A stretch of 64,000 nt of DNA, taken from positions 33,476 to 97,475 of the forward strand of contig JAEMQU010000003.1 of NCBI GenBank assembly GCA_016463705.1, read 5' to 3'. The notes beneath the pieces were generated by a model, which did no database searches, was not told where the DNA came from, and was given only the letters and a program-made list of their open reading frames with translations. The translations under genes and the position numbers were made by a program. The stretch comes from Opitutales bacterium. Lineage in GTDB: Bacteria > Verrucomicrobiota > Verrucomicrobiia > Opitutales > UBA953. Below, piece by piece: positions 45,021 to 53,688 of the stretch; position 1 is the stretch's first letter; the number at the start of each line of letters is the position of its first letter.

Positions 45021-46805
45021 ATGCCAGTTTGGTTTAATCCAGCACGTGAACTTGATGCTTTGCTCCGTAAGGTCGCACCGCAGGTCGCTGGTCTCGATTC
45101 TCATTTCGACCCTGAATTGCGCCCCTCCGATCCCCGGCATGCCGACTTCCAAGCCAACGGAGTTTTGGCCGCCGCTAAAAGAGCGAAGCAAAATCCTCGT
45201 GCCCTCGCTACTTCATTACTTGAAGCGGTGCGGGCATCCGGAGAGTTAGATGAAACGCTCATCGTTGCTGAAGTCGCCGGTCCAGGCTTTATTAATTTTA
45301 AACTTACCCCGATTGCGCTCGGCGCTTGGCTAAAAGAATATCGCGACGAATCCAAGTGGCGTGCGGGTGCGGCGAAAATTATGGGCGGTAAAAAAGTAGT
45401 GATTGATTACCCCTCGCCCAATACGGCGAAGCAAATGCACGTTGGGCACTTACGTCCGATTGTCATCGGCGAAGCGGTGGCGCGTTTAATTGAATTTTGT
45501 GGAGCGGAATTAATTCGTGATAATCACATCGGAGACTGGGGCACAAATTTTGGAATTCTTATTTTAGCGATTCGTCGTTCCGGATTTAAACTCGATGCTA
45601 AAAGTCCAACTGCGCTCGAAGACCTTGAGCGATTATATAAAGAGGGCAGTCTACAAACTAAAGCGGATCCTGCAGCCCTCGATGCGGCGCGTGCCGAACT
45701 TGCTAAATTACAAACCGGAGACGCCGAAAACCTTAAATTATGGGAGGAAATCGTGCAGGTCTCCAATGCGGCCTGCCAGCGTATCTATGATCAATTTGGA
45801 CTGAAGAGTGACGTCATTCTCGGTGAATCATTTTACCGCGATAAGGTAAATCAAGTTTACACCGAGCTGCAAAAATGCGGATTGGCCGAAGAGAGTGAAG
45901 GCGCCTTGGTCGTTTGGGATGACGAAGAACCGCGCTTCTCTCGTCACGCCGAAACGAAGATGCCTTTTATCGTGAGAAAGAAAGATGGCTCTTCGAATTA
46001 CGCATCGACCGATTTAGCTACCCTCCTTTATCGAGCTGAACATTTTAAAGCCGAAGAAATTGTCTACGTAACCGACGGACGTCAGCAAGATCACTTCCAC
46101 CAACTTTTCCGAACGGGAACTCGCTGGTTTAATTTAAGCCAAAGAAAACTTCCCCGATTACGGCACGTTTGGTTTGGAACTATCTTGGGCGAAGACGGTA
46201 AAGCGATTAAAACAAAATCAGGAGACCCCGTTCGCCTGCAGTCGTTGATTGATGAGGCCACCGAACGCGCGTACGCCGCCGTCACCGAAAAAAGTCCAGA
46301 GTTTCCGGAGTTGGAACGTCGCATGATTGCCCAAAAAGTCGGAGTCGCTGCACTACGCTATGTCGATTTGGCGTCGAATCGCACGATGGACTATTCATTC
46401 TCATGGTCCAAATTATTAGCTTTTGAAGGGAATACCGCCCCTTATCTGATGTATGCTGCGGTTCGCGTTCGTTCTATTTTCAGAAAGAGCGGCATCGCTT
46501 TAGGTCAGGGCGAAGAGGGTGCCTCTGACTTAGAAACGCCTGAGGAAATCTCACTCGCCCGAAAACTTTTAGGTTTTACGGCCGCTTTAGATTCCGCCCT
46601 CGAGGACCTTCGTCCGCACCACTTATGCACTTACTTGCATGAGTTAGCCGCCGCTTACGGGACTTTCTATGCTGTAAATTCAGTGAATGATCCAACCTTG
46701 CCGGCAGCGACTAAAGCTCGTCGCTTAATGCTCTGTGCTCGTACTTGTTCGATTTTAGAAACGGGTTTGCGCTTATTAGCGATTGAACCCGTTGAGCGCA
46801 TGTAA
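45021..46805 (+). CDS. argS: Arginyl-tRNA synthetase
   Basis: A 594-residue class I aminoacyl-tRNA synthetase. The N-terminal Arg_tRNA_synt_N domain ends with VAEVAGPGFINFKLTP. The HIGH motif is HVGH in VVIDYPSPNTAKQMHVGHLR near residue 138, followed by GDWGTNFGIL. Later blocks are YASTDLATLLYRAEH, YVTDGRQQDHFHQLF and FGTILGEDGKAIKTKSGDPV (lacking a canonical KMSK, as is normal for ArgRS). The C-terminal DALR domain ends RRLMLCARTCSILETGLRLL. Complete; DUF983 follows after 2 bp. Confidence 0.96.
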   Translation: MPVWFNPARELDALLRKVAPQVAGLDSHFDPELRPSDPRHADFQANGVLAAAKRAKQNPRALATSLLEAVRASGELDETLIVAEVAGPGFINFKLTPIALGAWLKEYRDESKWRAGAAKIMGGKKVVIDYPSPNTAKQMHVGHLRPIVIGEAVARLIEFCGAELIRDNHIGDWGTNFGILILAIRRSGFKLDAKSPTALEDLERLYKEGSLQTKADPAALDAARAELAKLQTGDAENLKLWEEIVQVSNAACQRIYDQFGLKSDVILGESFYRDKVNQVYTELQKCGLAEESEGALVVWDDEEPRFSRHAETKMPFIVRKKDGSSNYASTDLATLLYRAEHFKAEEIVYVTDGRQQDHFHQLFRTGTRWFNLSQRKLPRLRHVWFGTILGEDGKAIKTKSGDPVRLQSLIDEATERAYAAVTEKSPEFPELERRMIAQKVGVAALRYVDLASNRTMDYSFSWSKLLAFEGNTAPYLMYAAVRVRSIFRKSGIALGQGEEGASDLETPEEISLARKLLGFTAALDSALEDLRPHHLCTYLHELAAAYGTFYAVNSVNDPTLPAATKARRLMLCARTCSILETGLRLLAIEPVERM

Positions 46806-46807
46806 TC

Positions 46808-47209
46808 ATGGAAGAGCCTGAATTAAAAATTAATCGAGGTGAAATTATTTCACGTGGGTTAGTGTGTCGCTGTCCTAACTGTGGTGAATACGGACTGCTC
46901 CAATCTTGGTTCCATTTGAGAAAAGCCTGTCGTAGCTGTCAGATGGATTTAACACGCTCGGCCGGATTTTATTCAGGTACTACTTCCATCGGTTATGTTG
47001 CCTCGATTATTTTCATTATTCTTCCAGTTATATTTTTAGTGATCAATCAAACCCTCTCCGTGCGCGCGGGTATTCTGATCTCAATTTTCGGTAGTATGAG
47101 TTTTATTATCCTTATTTATCCCCTGATGCTTTGCTGGATGGTAATGGTCTATCACGTCGCGTTGCCGGGGGAATTACCCGCCAATAGTGATGGTAATCCC
47201 AACAAATAG
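46808..47209 (+). CDS. DUF983 family membrane protein with zinc-ribbon
   Basis: A 133-residue protein. The N-terminal cytoplasmic part has a probable zinc ribbon (C-R-C-P-N-C and C-R-S-C: LVCRCPNCGEYGLLQSW, RKACRSCQMDL), then two membrane segments near 57-76 and 82-112. The layout matches DUF983, a family of unknown function often found near respiratory or metabolic genes. It starts 2 bp after argS, so cotranscription is likely. metF follows after 44 bp. Confidence 0.85.
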   Translation: MEEPELKINRGEIISRGLVCRCPNCGEYGLLQSWFHLRKACRSCQMDLTRSAGFYSGTTSIGYVASIIFIILPVIFLVINQTLSVRAGILISIFGSMSFIILIYPLMLCWMVMVYHVALPGELPANSDGNPNK

Positions 47210-47232
47210 GGAGATATTGACATCTATCTACA

Positions 47233-47250
47233 TATCTTGATACGATGATA
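47233..47250 (+). promoter_or_regulatory. Possible operator before metF (TATC/GATA repeats)
   Basis: TATC-TT-GATA (47233-47242) is an inverted repeat, followed by a further GATA copy at 47247-47250, in an otherwise AT-rich 44-bp gap ending at the metF start. The spacing would let a repressor block initiation. No regulator is identified, so this is only a candidate. Confidence 0.25.
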
Positions 47251-47253
47251 CAT

Positions 47254-48135
47254 ATGCCTAAGGCAGAATTTATTAACCGTTTGCGGGCCAAGCATCGGCC
47301 GACTGTTTCGGTGGAGTTTTTTCCACCCAAAACATCGTCCGACGGTACTGCTATGTTGGAGACGGCAAAAATTCTAAAACCTCTGGGCGTAGATTTTGCT
47401 TCGATAACTTATGGTGCGGGCGGTTCGGATCGCTCGACGGTTTTAGAATATGGCAGCCAATTGGTTAAAGCCGGCTACCCGCTCATTGCCCACTTAACTT
47501 GTGTGGGGCACAGTCGGGAAGAGTTAAAAGAAATTATCAGTAAATATGATGCCGCTGGGTTTGCGGGTATTCTCGCATTGCGTGGCGATCCACCCAAGGG
47601 CCAAAATGAATTCACCGCCCATCCGCAAGGTTTTGCCTATGCTTCAGGCCTGGTTGAATTGATTAAAGAAAGTTTTCCGAATCGGTTTGCTTTAGGAGTC
47701 GCCGGTTTCCCCGAAAGACATCCTTCGTCACCCGATGACTTATCGGATATTCGTTATTTAGCCGGAAAAGTTTCCGCGGGCGCAGATTTTATCACCACCC
47801 AGCTTTTCTTGGATAACGAGGACTATTTTAATTTCGTTAATCGGGCTCGTGCGGCGGGAGTAGCCGTCCCGATTTTACCAGGGGTTATGCCGGTATTATC
47901 CTTAAAGCAGGCTCGTCGCTTCTGTGGATTTTGTAAGGCTAAAATCCCTGATTTATTGGTAAGAGAATTGGAGGCCTGTGGGGAGGACGAAGAAGCGCAA
48001 CGCCAGGTGGGTGTTTCTTGGGCAGTGCGACAAATTAAGGGTCTGCTCAGTCGCGGTGCACCCGGCTATCACGTTTATATTCTGAATCGTGCACAGTCGG
48101 CGGTAGAATTATTCAAGCAATTAGAAGCTAAATAA
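47254..48135 (+). CDS. metF: Methylenetetrahydrofolate reductase
   Basis: A 293-residue FAD enzyme making 5-methyl-THF for methionine synthesis. Seen: VSVEFFPPKTSSDGTAMLET, DFASITYGAGGSDRSTVLEY, AHLTCVGHSREELKEII, GILALRGDPPKGQ, GVAGFPERHPSS, KVSAGADFITTQLFLDNEDY and PILPGVMPVLSLKQARRF. All main blocks of the bacterial enzyme are present. ATG 47254 is preferred; an ATG at 47245 would add three residues and lies inside the repeat element before the gene. Confidence 0.95.
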   Translation: MPKAEFINRLRAKHRPTVSVEFFPPKTSSDGTAMLETAKILKPLGVDFASITYGAGGSDRSTVLEYGSQLVKAGYPLIAHLTCVGHSREELKEIISKYDAAGFAGILALRGDPPKGQNEFTAHPQGFAYASGLVELIKESFPNRFALGVAGFPERHPSSPDDLSDIRYLAGKVSAGADFITTQLFLDNEDYFNFVNRARAAGVAVPILPGVMPVLSLKQARRFCGFCKAKIPDLLVRELEACGEDEEAQRQVGVSWAVRQIKGLLSRGAPGYHVYILNRAQSAVELFKQLEAK

Positions 48136-48173
48136 CTGTTTGTAGATTTTGTTGTGCGTGCCAGATTCAAGCC

Positions 48174-49460
48174 GTGCCGGAATTGTCATCCCATAAACCT
48201 TTTTCTTGGCGACGAGCTGGAACGTGGGCGTTCTATGATTTTGCTAATACGGGTTTTGCGATGGTTGTGTTGGCCCTAATCTGGCCGCAGATGTTCCACC
48301 GCTATTGGGGTCAGGGTTTAGATCATCAAACCGAATCGATTACCTTTAAGTTAAGTCAGGCCACTCCCTGTTTATTAATATTCTTAGTGGCACCGTTCTT
48401 GGGTCAGTTAGCAGAAACCGGTCACTTCCGCCGACGGGCACTCCGTTGGTCGGTCGTCCTCGGCGTTATTTTCACCTGCGGACTTTCCTTTGTCCCGGCC
48501 AGCGAGTGGTTTTACTCGGCTTTACTTTATACGCTCAGTGCTATCGCCTTTTTCTGTGCGAGCACCTTTTACGATTCCATGATTGTGGATTTTGCTCCGC
48601 CAGGCCAACGACATTTCATAAGCGGAGTGGCCTATTCATTGGGCTTCGTGGCGGGCTTGATTATTTTAGTCTGTCTCGCTTTAGGTTTCTTTGCGGGCGA
48701 CTCTTTACGCTGGATTTATTTAGCGGCGGGTCTTTGGTGGCTCATTTTCTCACTCCCTCTTTTATTTTATCCCGACGAGCGTTCTGCTCATGTACCTAGT
48801 TTGTCGCTCCGCCAAGTATTTTACGCCACTGTGCAAACGAGCAAAGAACTTTGGGCCGATGTAAAAGTCCGTTGGTTTTTATTAGCCTATATTTTATATA
48901 TTGATGGTCTCCACGCGGTCAAAACTTCGGCTGCTCACTTTGGAGCAGTCTTAGGTTTTGGGGAGATGGATTTAATTAAAGCTTTCTTAGTCGTCCAAGT
49001 TATCGGTGTTCCGGCCGCCCTCATTTTTGGTTGGTTGGGAAATCGTTGGGGGGCAGTCCGCATGATTGCGATTGCTTTAGTGGGTTACATTTTTCTCACG
49101 CTGTTCGGCTCACAAATTCAACCAGGTAATTTAACCCTATTAGATTTCAGCTTCCCGTCGGTTTGGTTGATTGCCGCGGGTGTGGGCATGGTGCAGGGTG
49201 GAGTGCAGGCCCTGAGTCGATCTTACTTCGCTGAACTCGTGCCTCAAGGCAGGGAGGTCGTCTACTTTGGCTTTTATAGTATGATGGGTAAGTTCGCTGC
49301 ATTCATGGGGCCACTGTTGGGCGCATTGGCCGGATGGGCTTTTGCTAGTCCAACTGATGGAACCTCAGCCGAGCGCATTGGCTTCGCATCTTTCGCCTTA
49401 CTTTTTATTTTAGGACTTCTTTTACTCACTCACTCCCACCGCGTGAATCAGGCTAAATAG
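48174..49460 (+). CDS. MFS transporter, UMF1 family
   Basis: A 428-residue permease with about 12 membrane helices. The N-terminal WRRAGTWAFYDFANTGFAMV is the hallmark of the UMF1/Atg22-like branch of the major facilitator superfamily, supported by FYDSMIVDFAPPGQRHFISG and the second-half SRSYFAELVPQGREVVYFGF. Substrate unknown; relatives have been proposed to move amino acids. Start is GTG at 48174. The end overlaps the convergent gcvP by 8 bp. Confidence 0.88.
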   Translation: MPELSSHKPFSWRRAGTWAFYDFANTGFAMVVLALIWPQMFHRYWGQGLDHQTESITFKLSQATPCLLIFLVAPFLGQLAETGHFRRRALRWSVVLGVIFTCGLSFVPASEWFYSALLYTLSAIAFFCASTFYDSMIVDFAPPGQRHFISGVAYSLGFVAGLIILVCLALGFFAGDSLRWIYLAAGLWWLIFSLPLLFYPDERSAHVPSLSLRQVFYATVQTSKELWADVKVRWFLLAYILYIDGLHAVKTSAAHFGAVLGFGEMDLIKAFLVVQVIGVPAALIFGWLGNRWGAVRMIAIALVGYIFLTLFGSQIQPGNLTLLDFSFPSVWLIAAGVGMVQGGVQALSRSYFAELVPQGREVVYFGFYSMMGKFAAFMGPLLGALAGWAFASPTDGTSAERIGFASFALLFILGLLLLTHSHRVNQAK

Positions 49461-52437
49461 TCGCGAGGATTTTCTCACTAATTTCTTTAACGGGAAGTTG
49501 ATTGAGCAAGATTGGAGAGAGGCGATTCGGATTAATCTGAGGTAATGTAGTGATGTGCTCACTTAGAATAAGGCCGCGATTGGCGGCGACTTCATCAACA
49601 CGATCTACGGGGGTAAAGCGTGGAGTAGATTGCAGAACTTGTGGATGCGAGCGGATGAGTTTACCAATCTCAATCACCGTTTCCGCAAAGCGATCAAGTT
49701 CGTCCTTGGTGTAGGACTCAGTCGGTTCAATCATTAAACCAAAAACTTCGGGGAAGGCTACGGTGGGTGCGTGGAAACCGTAATCGAGAAAGAGTTTTCC
49801 GACCCGACTAATAATATTCGGTTTAGGAATGCCCGAAGCTTCGATTAATTTAAAATCATCGGCAGAAAGTGTGATAATAAATTCGTGCATACGGGGAATC
49901 GATTCCGCCGCGGTCGGTAATGAAGGGTAGTGCCCCGAGAGTTTTGAATGGAGGTAGCGACTGGATAGAACTGACATTGCCGACATGCGTGTGACGCCCT
50001 CACGTCCGAGACGTTGGAGGTAGGTGTAAACGCGAACTTTATGAGCGAAGTTACCCCAGTGACGGTGGAAAGAACCGATGCTGTACTTCGGTTTTACCGG
50101 AACAAACTGGGTTCCTTGTTTCTCGATTTGGAATCCGGGTAGGAACTCGACGAGTCGTGAGGACACTCCGACAATGCCATCGCCAGGTCCGCCACCACCA
50201 TGCGGGACAGTCCAAGTTTTGTGTAAATTATTATGGACGGCGTCGACGCCCAGCGCTTCGAGATTTATCCAGCCAGCAATCGCATTCATATTGGCTCCAT
50301 CCATGTAAACCAGTCCGCCCGCTGCGTGAATCGCATCAGCCATTCTTTTAAAATCTGTTTCAAAGACCCCTGAGGTATTCGGATTGGTGACCATCATCCC
50401 TGCAATACGCGGACCGAGTTCACGAATCTTCGAATCAAAATCGTTTTGATCCACGCGACCATCGGGTGAGGATTTTAAAATAACCATTCCCGAGGGTGCA
50501 CCGTCCGCACGTTTCTTGTTGATGAATCCGGCCGTGGTTGCCGTCGCAAAATTCGTACCATGCGCGCTCGAAGGTATCAGTAAAATGTCACGATGACTCT
50601 CTCCGCGTTTTTGGTGATAAGCTTGAAAAAGTTTAATTCCAACGAGTTCGCCTTGGGCGCCAGCGACAGGTTGTGTGGTGATACCAGGTAGGCCGGTGAT
50701 GGCCTTAAACCATTCTTGAATTTGCCATAACAATTCGAGGCTGCCTTGGCTGTCTTCCTGCGGAGCTTGCGGATGGAGTTGGGTGAACCCTGGTAAATTA
50801 GCGGCCCAATCGTTAATGTGTGGATTGTACTTCATCGTACAGGATCCGAGAGGGAAGCAGCCAGTATCCGGTGAAACATTTAATTCTCCGAGACGGGTGT
50901 AGTAATCTTTTAATTCTGTTAAACTGAAGGAAGGAAGTCCGACGGCTTGTTGACGGAGTAAATGGGCAGGTACATCGGCTAGTGCTGCCTCTGACTTCGA
51001 ATTACCATAAAGTTTTTCAAAGAAGGTTACTAACTCATCGGCTTCAGCTTCAGTTTGAATATCGCTGAAGGAGATTTTTAGTAGCGAACAATTACAGGGG
51101 GTTCGTCCGGTAATATCTACACCGACGTGTAATCCGGCTTGGCGACCTTTTTGAATCACCTCCTTGGCTGGCTCGGGCAGCATTAAACTAAACTCATTCC
51201 AAAACGCTTGTTTGGCGTAACAAATTTTTAATCCTGCAATTCCGCCCAGTTTTTTGGCGGCGCGGTGGGCGAGTTTGAATCCTTGGGCGCAACTTTGGGC
51301 CATGCCATTTTCGCCTCGTGCGAGGATAGCCGCACCCGCGATGGTTGCGATAAAGGCCTGATTGGAACAGATGTTTGAAGTAGCTTTGTCTTTGCGGATG
51401 TGTTGTTCGCGGGTCGCCATCACCATGACGATACAATCTCGTCCGGCATTGTCTTTGGCTTTACCGACGAATCGTCCCGGTGTTTCGCGTACTTCGTTTT
51501 TGTGTTCATCATTATGACGTACCGCAAATATTCCTAAGCCTGGTCCACCAAAATTAGCACCGATGGCCAGGTGTTGGCCTTCTCCGATAATAATATCTGC
51601 GCCTTTTTTTCCGTAATGACTGGGTGCTTTCAATCCGCCCGTCGCTAAAAGCATCGGATCAATGACTGCAATCGAACGTACTTTAAGTTCGGCACAGTGG
51701 TCCGTGACAGTGTCGACGTCTTCAATGAGTCCGAGATGATTAATTTGTGGGAAGATAAACGCCGCCACTTTTCCTTGGTGCTGCGAAATTTTTGCTTTGA
51801 GATGGGTGATACTAACACAACCCGTGTCATCATCGCTAGCGACGAAATCTAATTGGACGGAAGTGCCAGCGCAGTGGGTTTTTAAAACTTCGATATCCGA
51901 TGGCAGCAGATTGTTGGCGACGAGGATGACGTTGGCTTCCGCTTCAGAAAGACGGGTGGCACAGACGGCAGCTTCGAAGAGGGCACTCGCCCGCTCGTAG
52001 AGTGAAGAATTGACCGCTTCAAATCCGGTCAGTTGCGCTAAGGTCGATTGATAAAGCCAATGCGTAATCAGCGTACCTTGGGAACGTTCGGGCTGATACG
52101 GGGTGTAGGAGGTAGTGAGATTGCGAATCGAACAAACGTGTTGGACGATTTCGTGTGTGCGATAAACTTGTAATCCGTCGCCCAAGAAACTTTTTTTAAG
52201 CTGATTCTTTTTCGAGAGATCCGACATGCTTTGGGCTAATTCATGGTATTCTAATTCTTCGGGTAGCGCCAAAGGTTTACTGAATTTTACCGTAGCAGGA
52301 ATGTGGGCATACAGGTCCGTAAATTCTTTTAGTCCAATCGCATTAAACATAGCGCGAATGTCAGTTTCGCTTGCTGGTATATAATGACGTGAAAGTTCCC
52401 GATTTATTTTTTCTGGATTAAACGGGAGCTGAACCAT
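49453..52437 (-). CDS. gcvP: Glycine dehydrogenase (decarboxylating), fused GcvPA-GcvPB type
   Basis: A 994-residue P-protein of the glycine cleavage system. The N-terminal half resembles the GcvPA subunit (HYIPASETDIRAMFNAIG, GEGQHLAIGANFGGPGLGIF, TREQHIRKDKATSNICSNQA). The C-terminal half resembles GcvPB (GCFPLGSCTMKYNPHIND, AGAQGELVGIKLFQAYHQ, SSAHGTNFATATTAGF) with the PLP lysine in VHNNLHKTWTVPHGGGGPG near residue 740. The sequence of the halves looks like the two-subunit enzyme joined into one chain rather than the E. coli single chain (judgement by eye). Genes for T, H and L proteins are not adjacent. Divergent from nth; no glycine riboswitch seen. Confidence 0.93.
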   Translation of the reverse strand: MVQLPFNPEKINRELSRHYIPASETDIRAMFNAIGLKEFTDLYAHIPATVKFSKPLALPEELEYHELAQSMSDLSKKNQLKKSFLGDGLQVYRTHEIVQHVCSIRNLTTSYTPYQPERSQGTLITHWLYQSTLAQLTGFEAVNSSLYERASALFEAAVCATRLSEAEANVILVANNLLPSDIEVLKTHCAGTSVQLDFVASDDDTGCVSITHLKAKISQHQGKVAAFIFPQINHLGLIEDVDTVTDHCAELKVRSIAVIDPMLLATGGLKAPSHYGKKGADIIIGEGQHLAIGANFGGPGLGIFAVRHNDEHKNEVRETPGRFVGKAKDNAGRDCIVMVMATREQHIRKDKATSNICSNQAFIATIAGAAILARGENGMAQSCAQGFKLAHRAAKKLGGIAGLKICYAKQAFWNEFSLMLPEPAKEVIQKGRQAGLHVGVDITGRTPCNCSLLKISFSDIQTEAEADELVTFFEKLYGNSKSEAALADVPAHLLRQQAVGLPSFSLTELKDYYTRLGELNVSPDTGCFPLGSCTMKYNPHINDWAANLPGFTQLHPQAPQEDSQGSLELLWQIQEWFKAITGLPGITTQPVAGAQGELVGIKLFQAYHQKRGESHRDILLIPSSAHGTNFATATTAGFINKKRADGAPSGMVILKSSPDGRVDQNDFDSKIRELGPRIAGMMVTNPNTSGVFETDFKRMADAIHAAGGLVYMDGANMNAIAGWINLEALGVDAVHNNLHKTWTVPHGGGGPGDGIVGVSSRLVEFLPGFQIEKQGTQFVPVKPKYSIGSFHRHWGNFAHKVRVYTYLQRLGREGVTRMSAMSVLSSRYLHSKLSGHYPSLPTAAESIPRMHEFIITLSADDFKLIEASGIPKPNIISRVGKLFLDYGFHAPTVAFPEVFGLMIEPTESYTKDELDRFAETVIEIGKLIRSHPQVLQSTPRFTPVDRVDEVAANRGLILSEHITTLPQINPNRLSPILLNQLPVKEISEKILATI

Positions 52438-52584
52438 GACTGAAAGTGTAAACGAACCGCCTGCTCGGCAAATATACAGTTCAATTATTTTTTATTATAA
52501 GATAAGTCTGTGGTGGTCATAAGTATCGGGAGGGTCCTCAACACCTGGTTTGCTTTTGGGGTAATTTCGGATTACGGCTTAATT

Positions 52585-53208
52585 ATGACCCGTTTAGAGC
52601 GTGCCAACTACGTGGCCAAAAACTTGGCAAAACTCTATCCGGAAACCCCCATCCCGCTGGATCACTCCGACGCCTTTACTTTGCTGGTTGCGGTGGTCTT
52701 GTCCGCCCAGTGTACCGACAAAAAAGTGAACGAGGTCACGCCCGCCCTTTTCCGCCTAGCATCCACGCCGCAAAAAATGGCCACCCTTAAGGTTGAACAG
52801 GTCCACCAAGTCATCCGTCAGTTGGGTCTGGCCCCGCAGAAATCTAAAGCACTCGTGGGTCTGGCTAAATTGATTGTCGAAAAGCATCAAGGGCAGGTGC
52901 CGCGGACTTTTGAAGAGTTAGAGGAATTGCCAGGCGTCGGACATAAAACCGCCTCCGTCGTGATGGCTCAGGCTTTCGGCGTTCCCGCTTTTCCCGTCGA
53001 TACGCACATTCACCGCTTAGCCAAAAGATGGAAATTGAGTGTCGGTAAATCGGTCGAACAGGTTGAACGTGACCTCAAAAAAGTTTTTCCGGAAAAAGAT
53101 TGGAATAAGTTACACTTAAGAATCATTTTTTACGGCAGAGAATATTGTACCGCTCGCGGCTGCGATGGGAAAACTTGTCCAATCTGTTTGGAACTCAGAA
53201 AAAACTAA
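52585..53208 (+). CDS. nth: Endonuclease III
   Basis: A 207-residue DNA glycosylase/AP lyase of base-excision repair. HhH motif ELEELPGVGHKTASVVMAQA with the catalytic lysine, followed by the catalytic aspartate in VPAFPVDTHIHRLAKRW. Near the C-terminus lie four cysteines, but spaced C-x4-C-x4-C-x2-C (EYCTARGCDGKTCPICLE) instead of the usual C-x6-C-x2-C-x5-C, and the protein stops 7 residues later. ATG 52585 fits homologues; the longer frame from 52510 adds unmatched residues. The last 4 bases overlap the convergent thioesterase. Confidence 0.92.
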   Translation: MTRLERANYVAKNLAKLYPETPIPLDHSDAFTLLVAVVLSAQCTDKKVNEVTPALFRLASTPQKMATLKVEQVHQVIRQLGLAPQKSKALVGLAKLIVEKHQGQVPRTFEELEELPGVGHKTASVVMAQAFGVPAFPVDTHIHRLAKRWKLSVGKSVEQVERDLKKVFPEKDWNKLHLRIIFYGREYCTARGCDGKTCPICLELRKN

Positions 53209-53645
53209 CCCAGCAGGGCTTCGTGCTTGGCTCTAAATTCTTCACTCCATTCGGATGGCTGATGCGTGTGGGCATCCATCCGACAAACGGTGCGTGCAGC
53301 TTTAGCATAAAGAACGCTATGGTCGGCGCTGCGAAATTCGAAATCAACCGTCAGTCCTGCGGCGCGAACTTTCTTAACTCGTTGAATGATTTTCACTTCG
53401 CACTCCGGCTTAATCGGCTGCAGGTATTGAACCTGTAAATCGCGGACGACTACGTAAACATCGGGCGCCACCGCGGGGTCGATCGTGTCTTTGCCCATTA
53501 AACTCACAAAAAAGATTTTCTGAGCCCGCTCCATCATGAGAACATAATGGGAGTGGTGCAAAATGCCGAGTCCGTCGGTTTGATCGAACCAAGTCTTCAT
53601 CAAGACTACAAAGGTTTTGTCAGATTGAAGTCCGGTCAAAGTCAT
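53205..53645 (-). CDS. Acyl-CoA thioesterase, YbgC/4HBT hotdog family
   Basis: A 146-residue hotdog-fold protein. The catalytic region WFDQTDGLGILHHSHYVLMM contains the Asp and HH/H-Y signature of the YbgC/FadM group. Later parts (VVRDLQVQYLQPIKPECEVK, TVDFEFRSADHSVLYAKAAR) fit the fold. Most relatives hydrolyse acyl-CoA or acyl-ACP thioesters. It lies 43 bp downstream of the OleD-like gene on the same strand, so it may belong to that lipid pathway (inference), perhaps releasing or proof-reading acyl chains. Confidence 0.87.
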   Translation of the reverse strand: MTLTGLQSDKTFVVLMKTWFDQTDGLGILHHSHYVLMMERAQKIFFVSLMGKDTIDPAVAPDVYVVVRDLQVQYLQPIKPECEVKIIQRVKKVRAAGLTVDFEFRSADHSVLYAKAARTVCRMDAHTHQPSEWSEEFRAKHEALLG

Positions 53646-53688
53646 GAGAGAGAGGTGAGTGATTTATCGAGAAGGGCAAGCCTTAGAC

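Noticed and set aside
47210..47253. SAM or SAH riboswitch before metF
   Set aside because: Only 44 bp separate the genes, too short for known aptamers plus an expression platform.
52438..52584. Glycine riboswitch before gcvP
   Set aside because: The 147-bp gap shared with nth shows no recognisable aptamer core or tandem structure.
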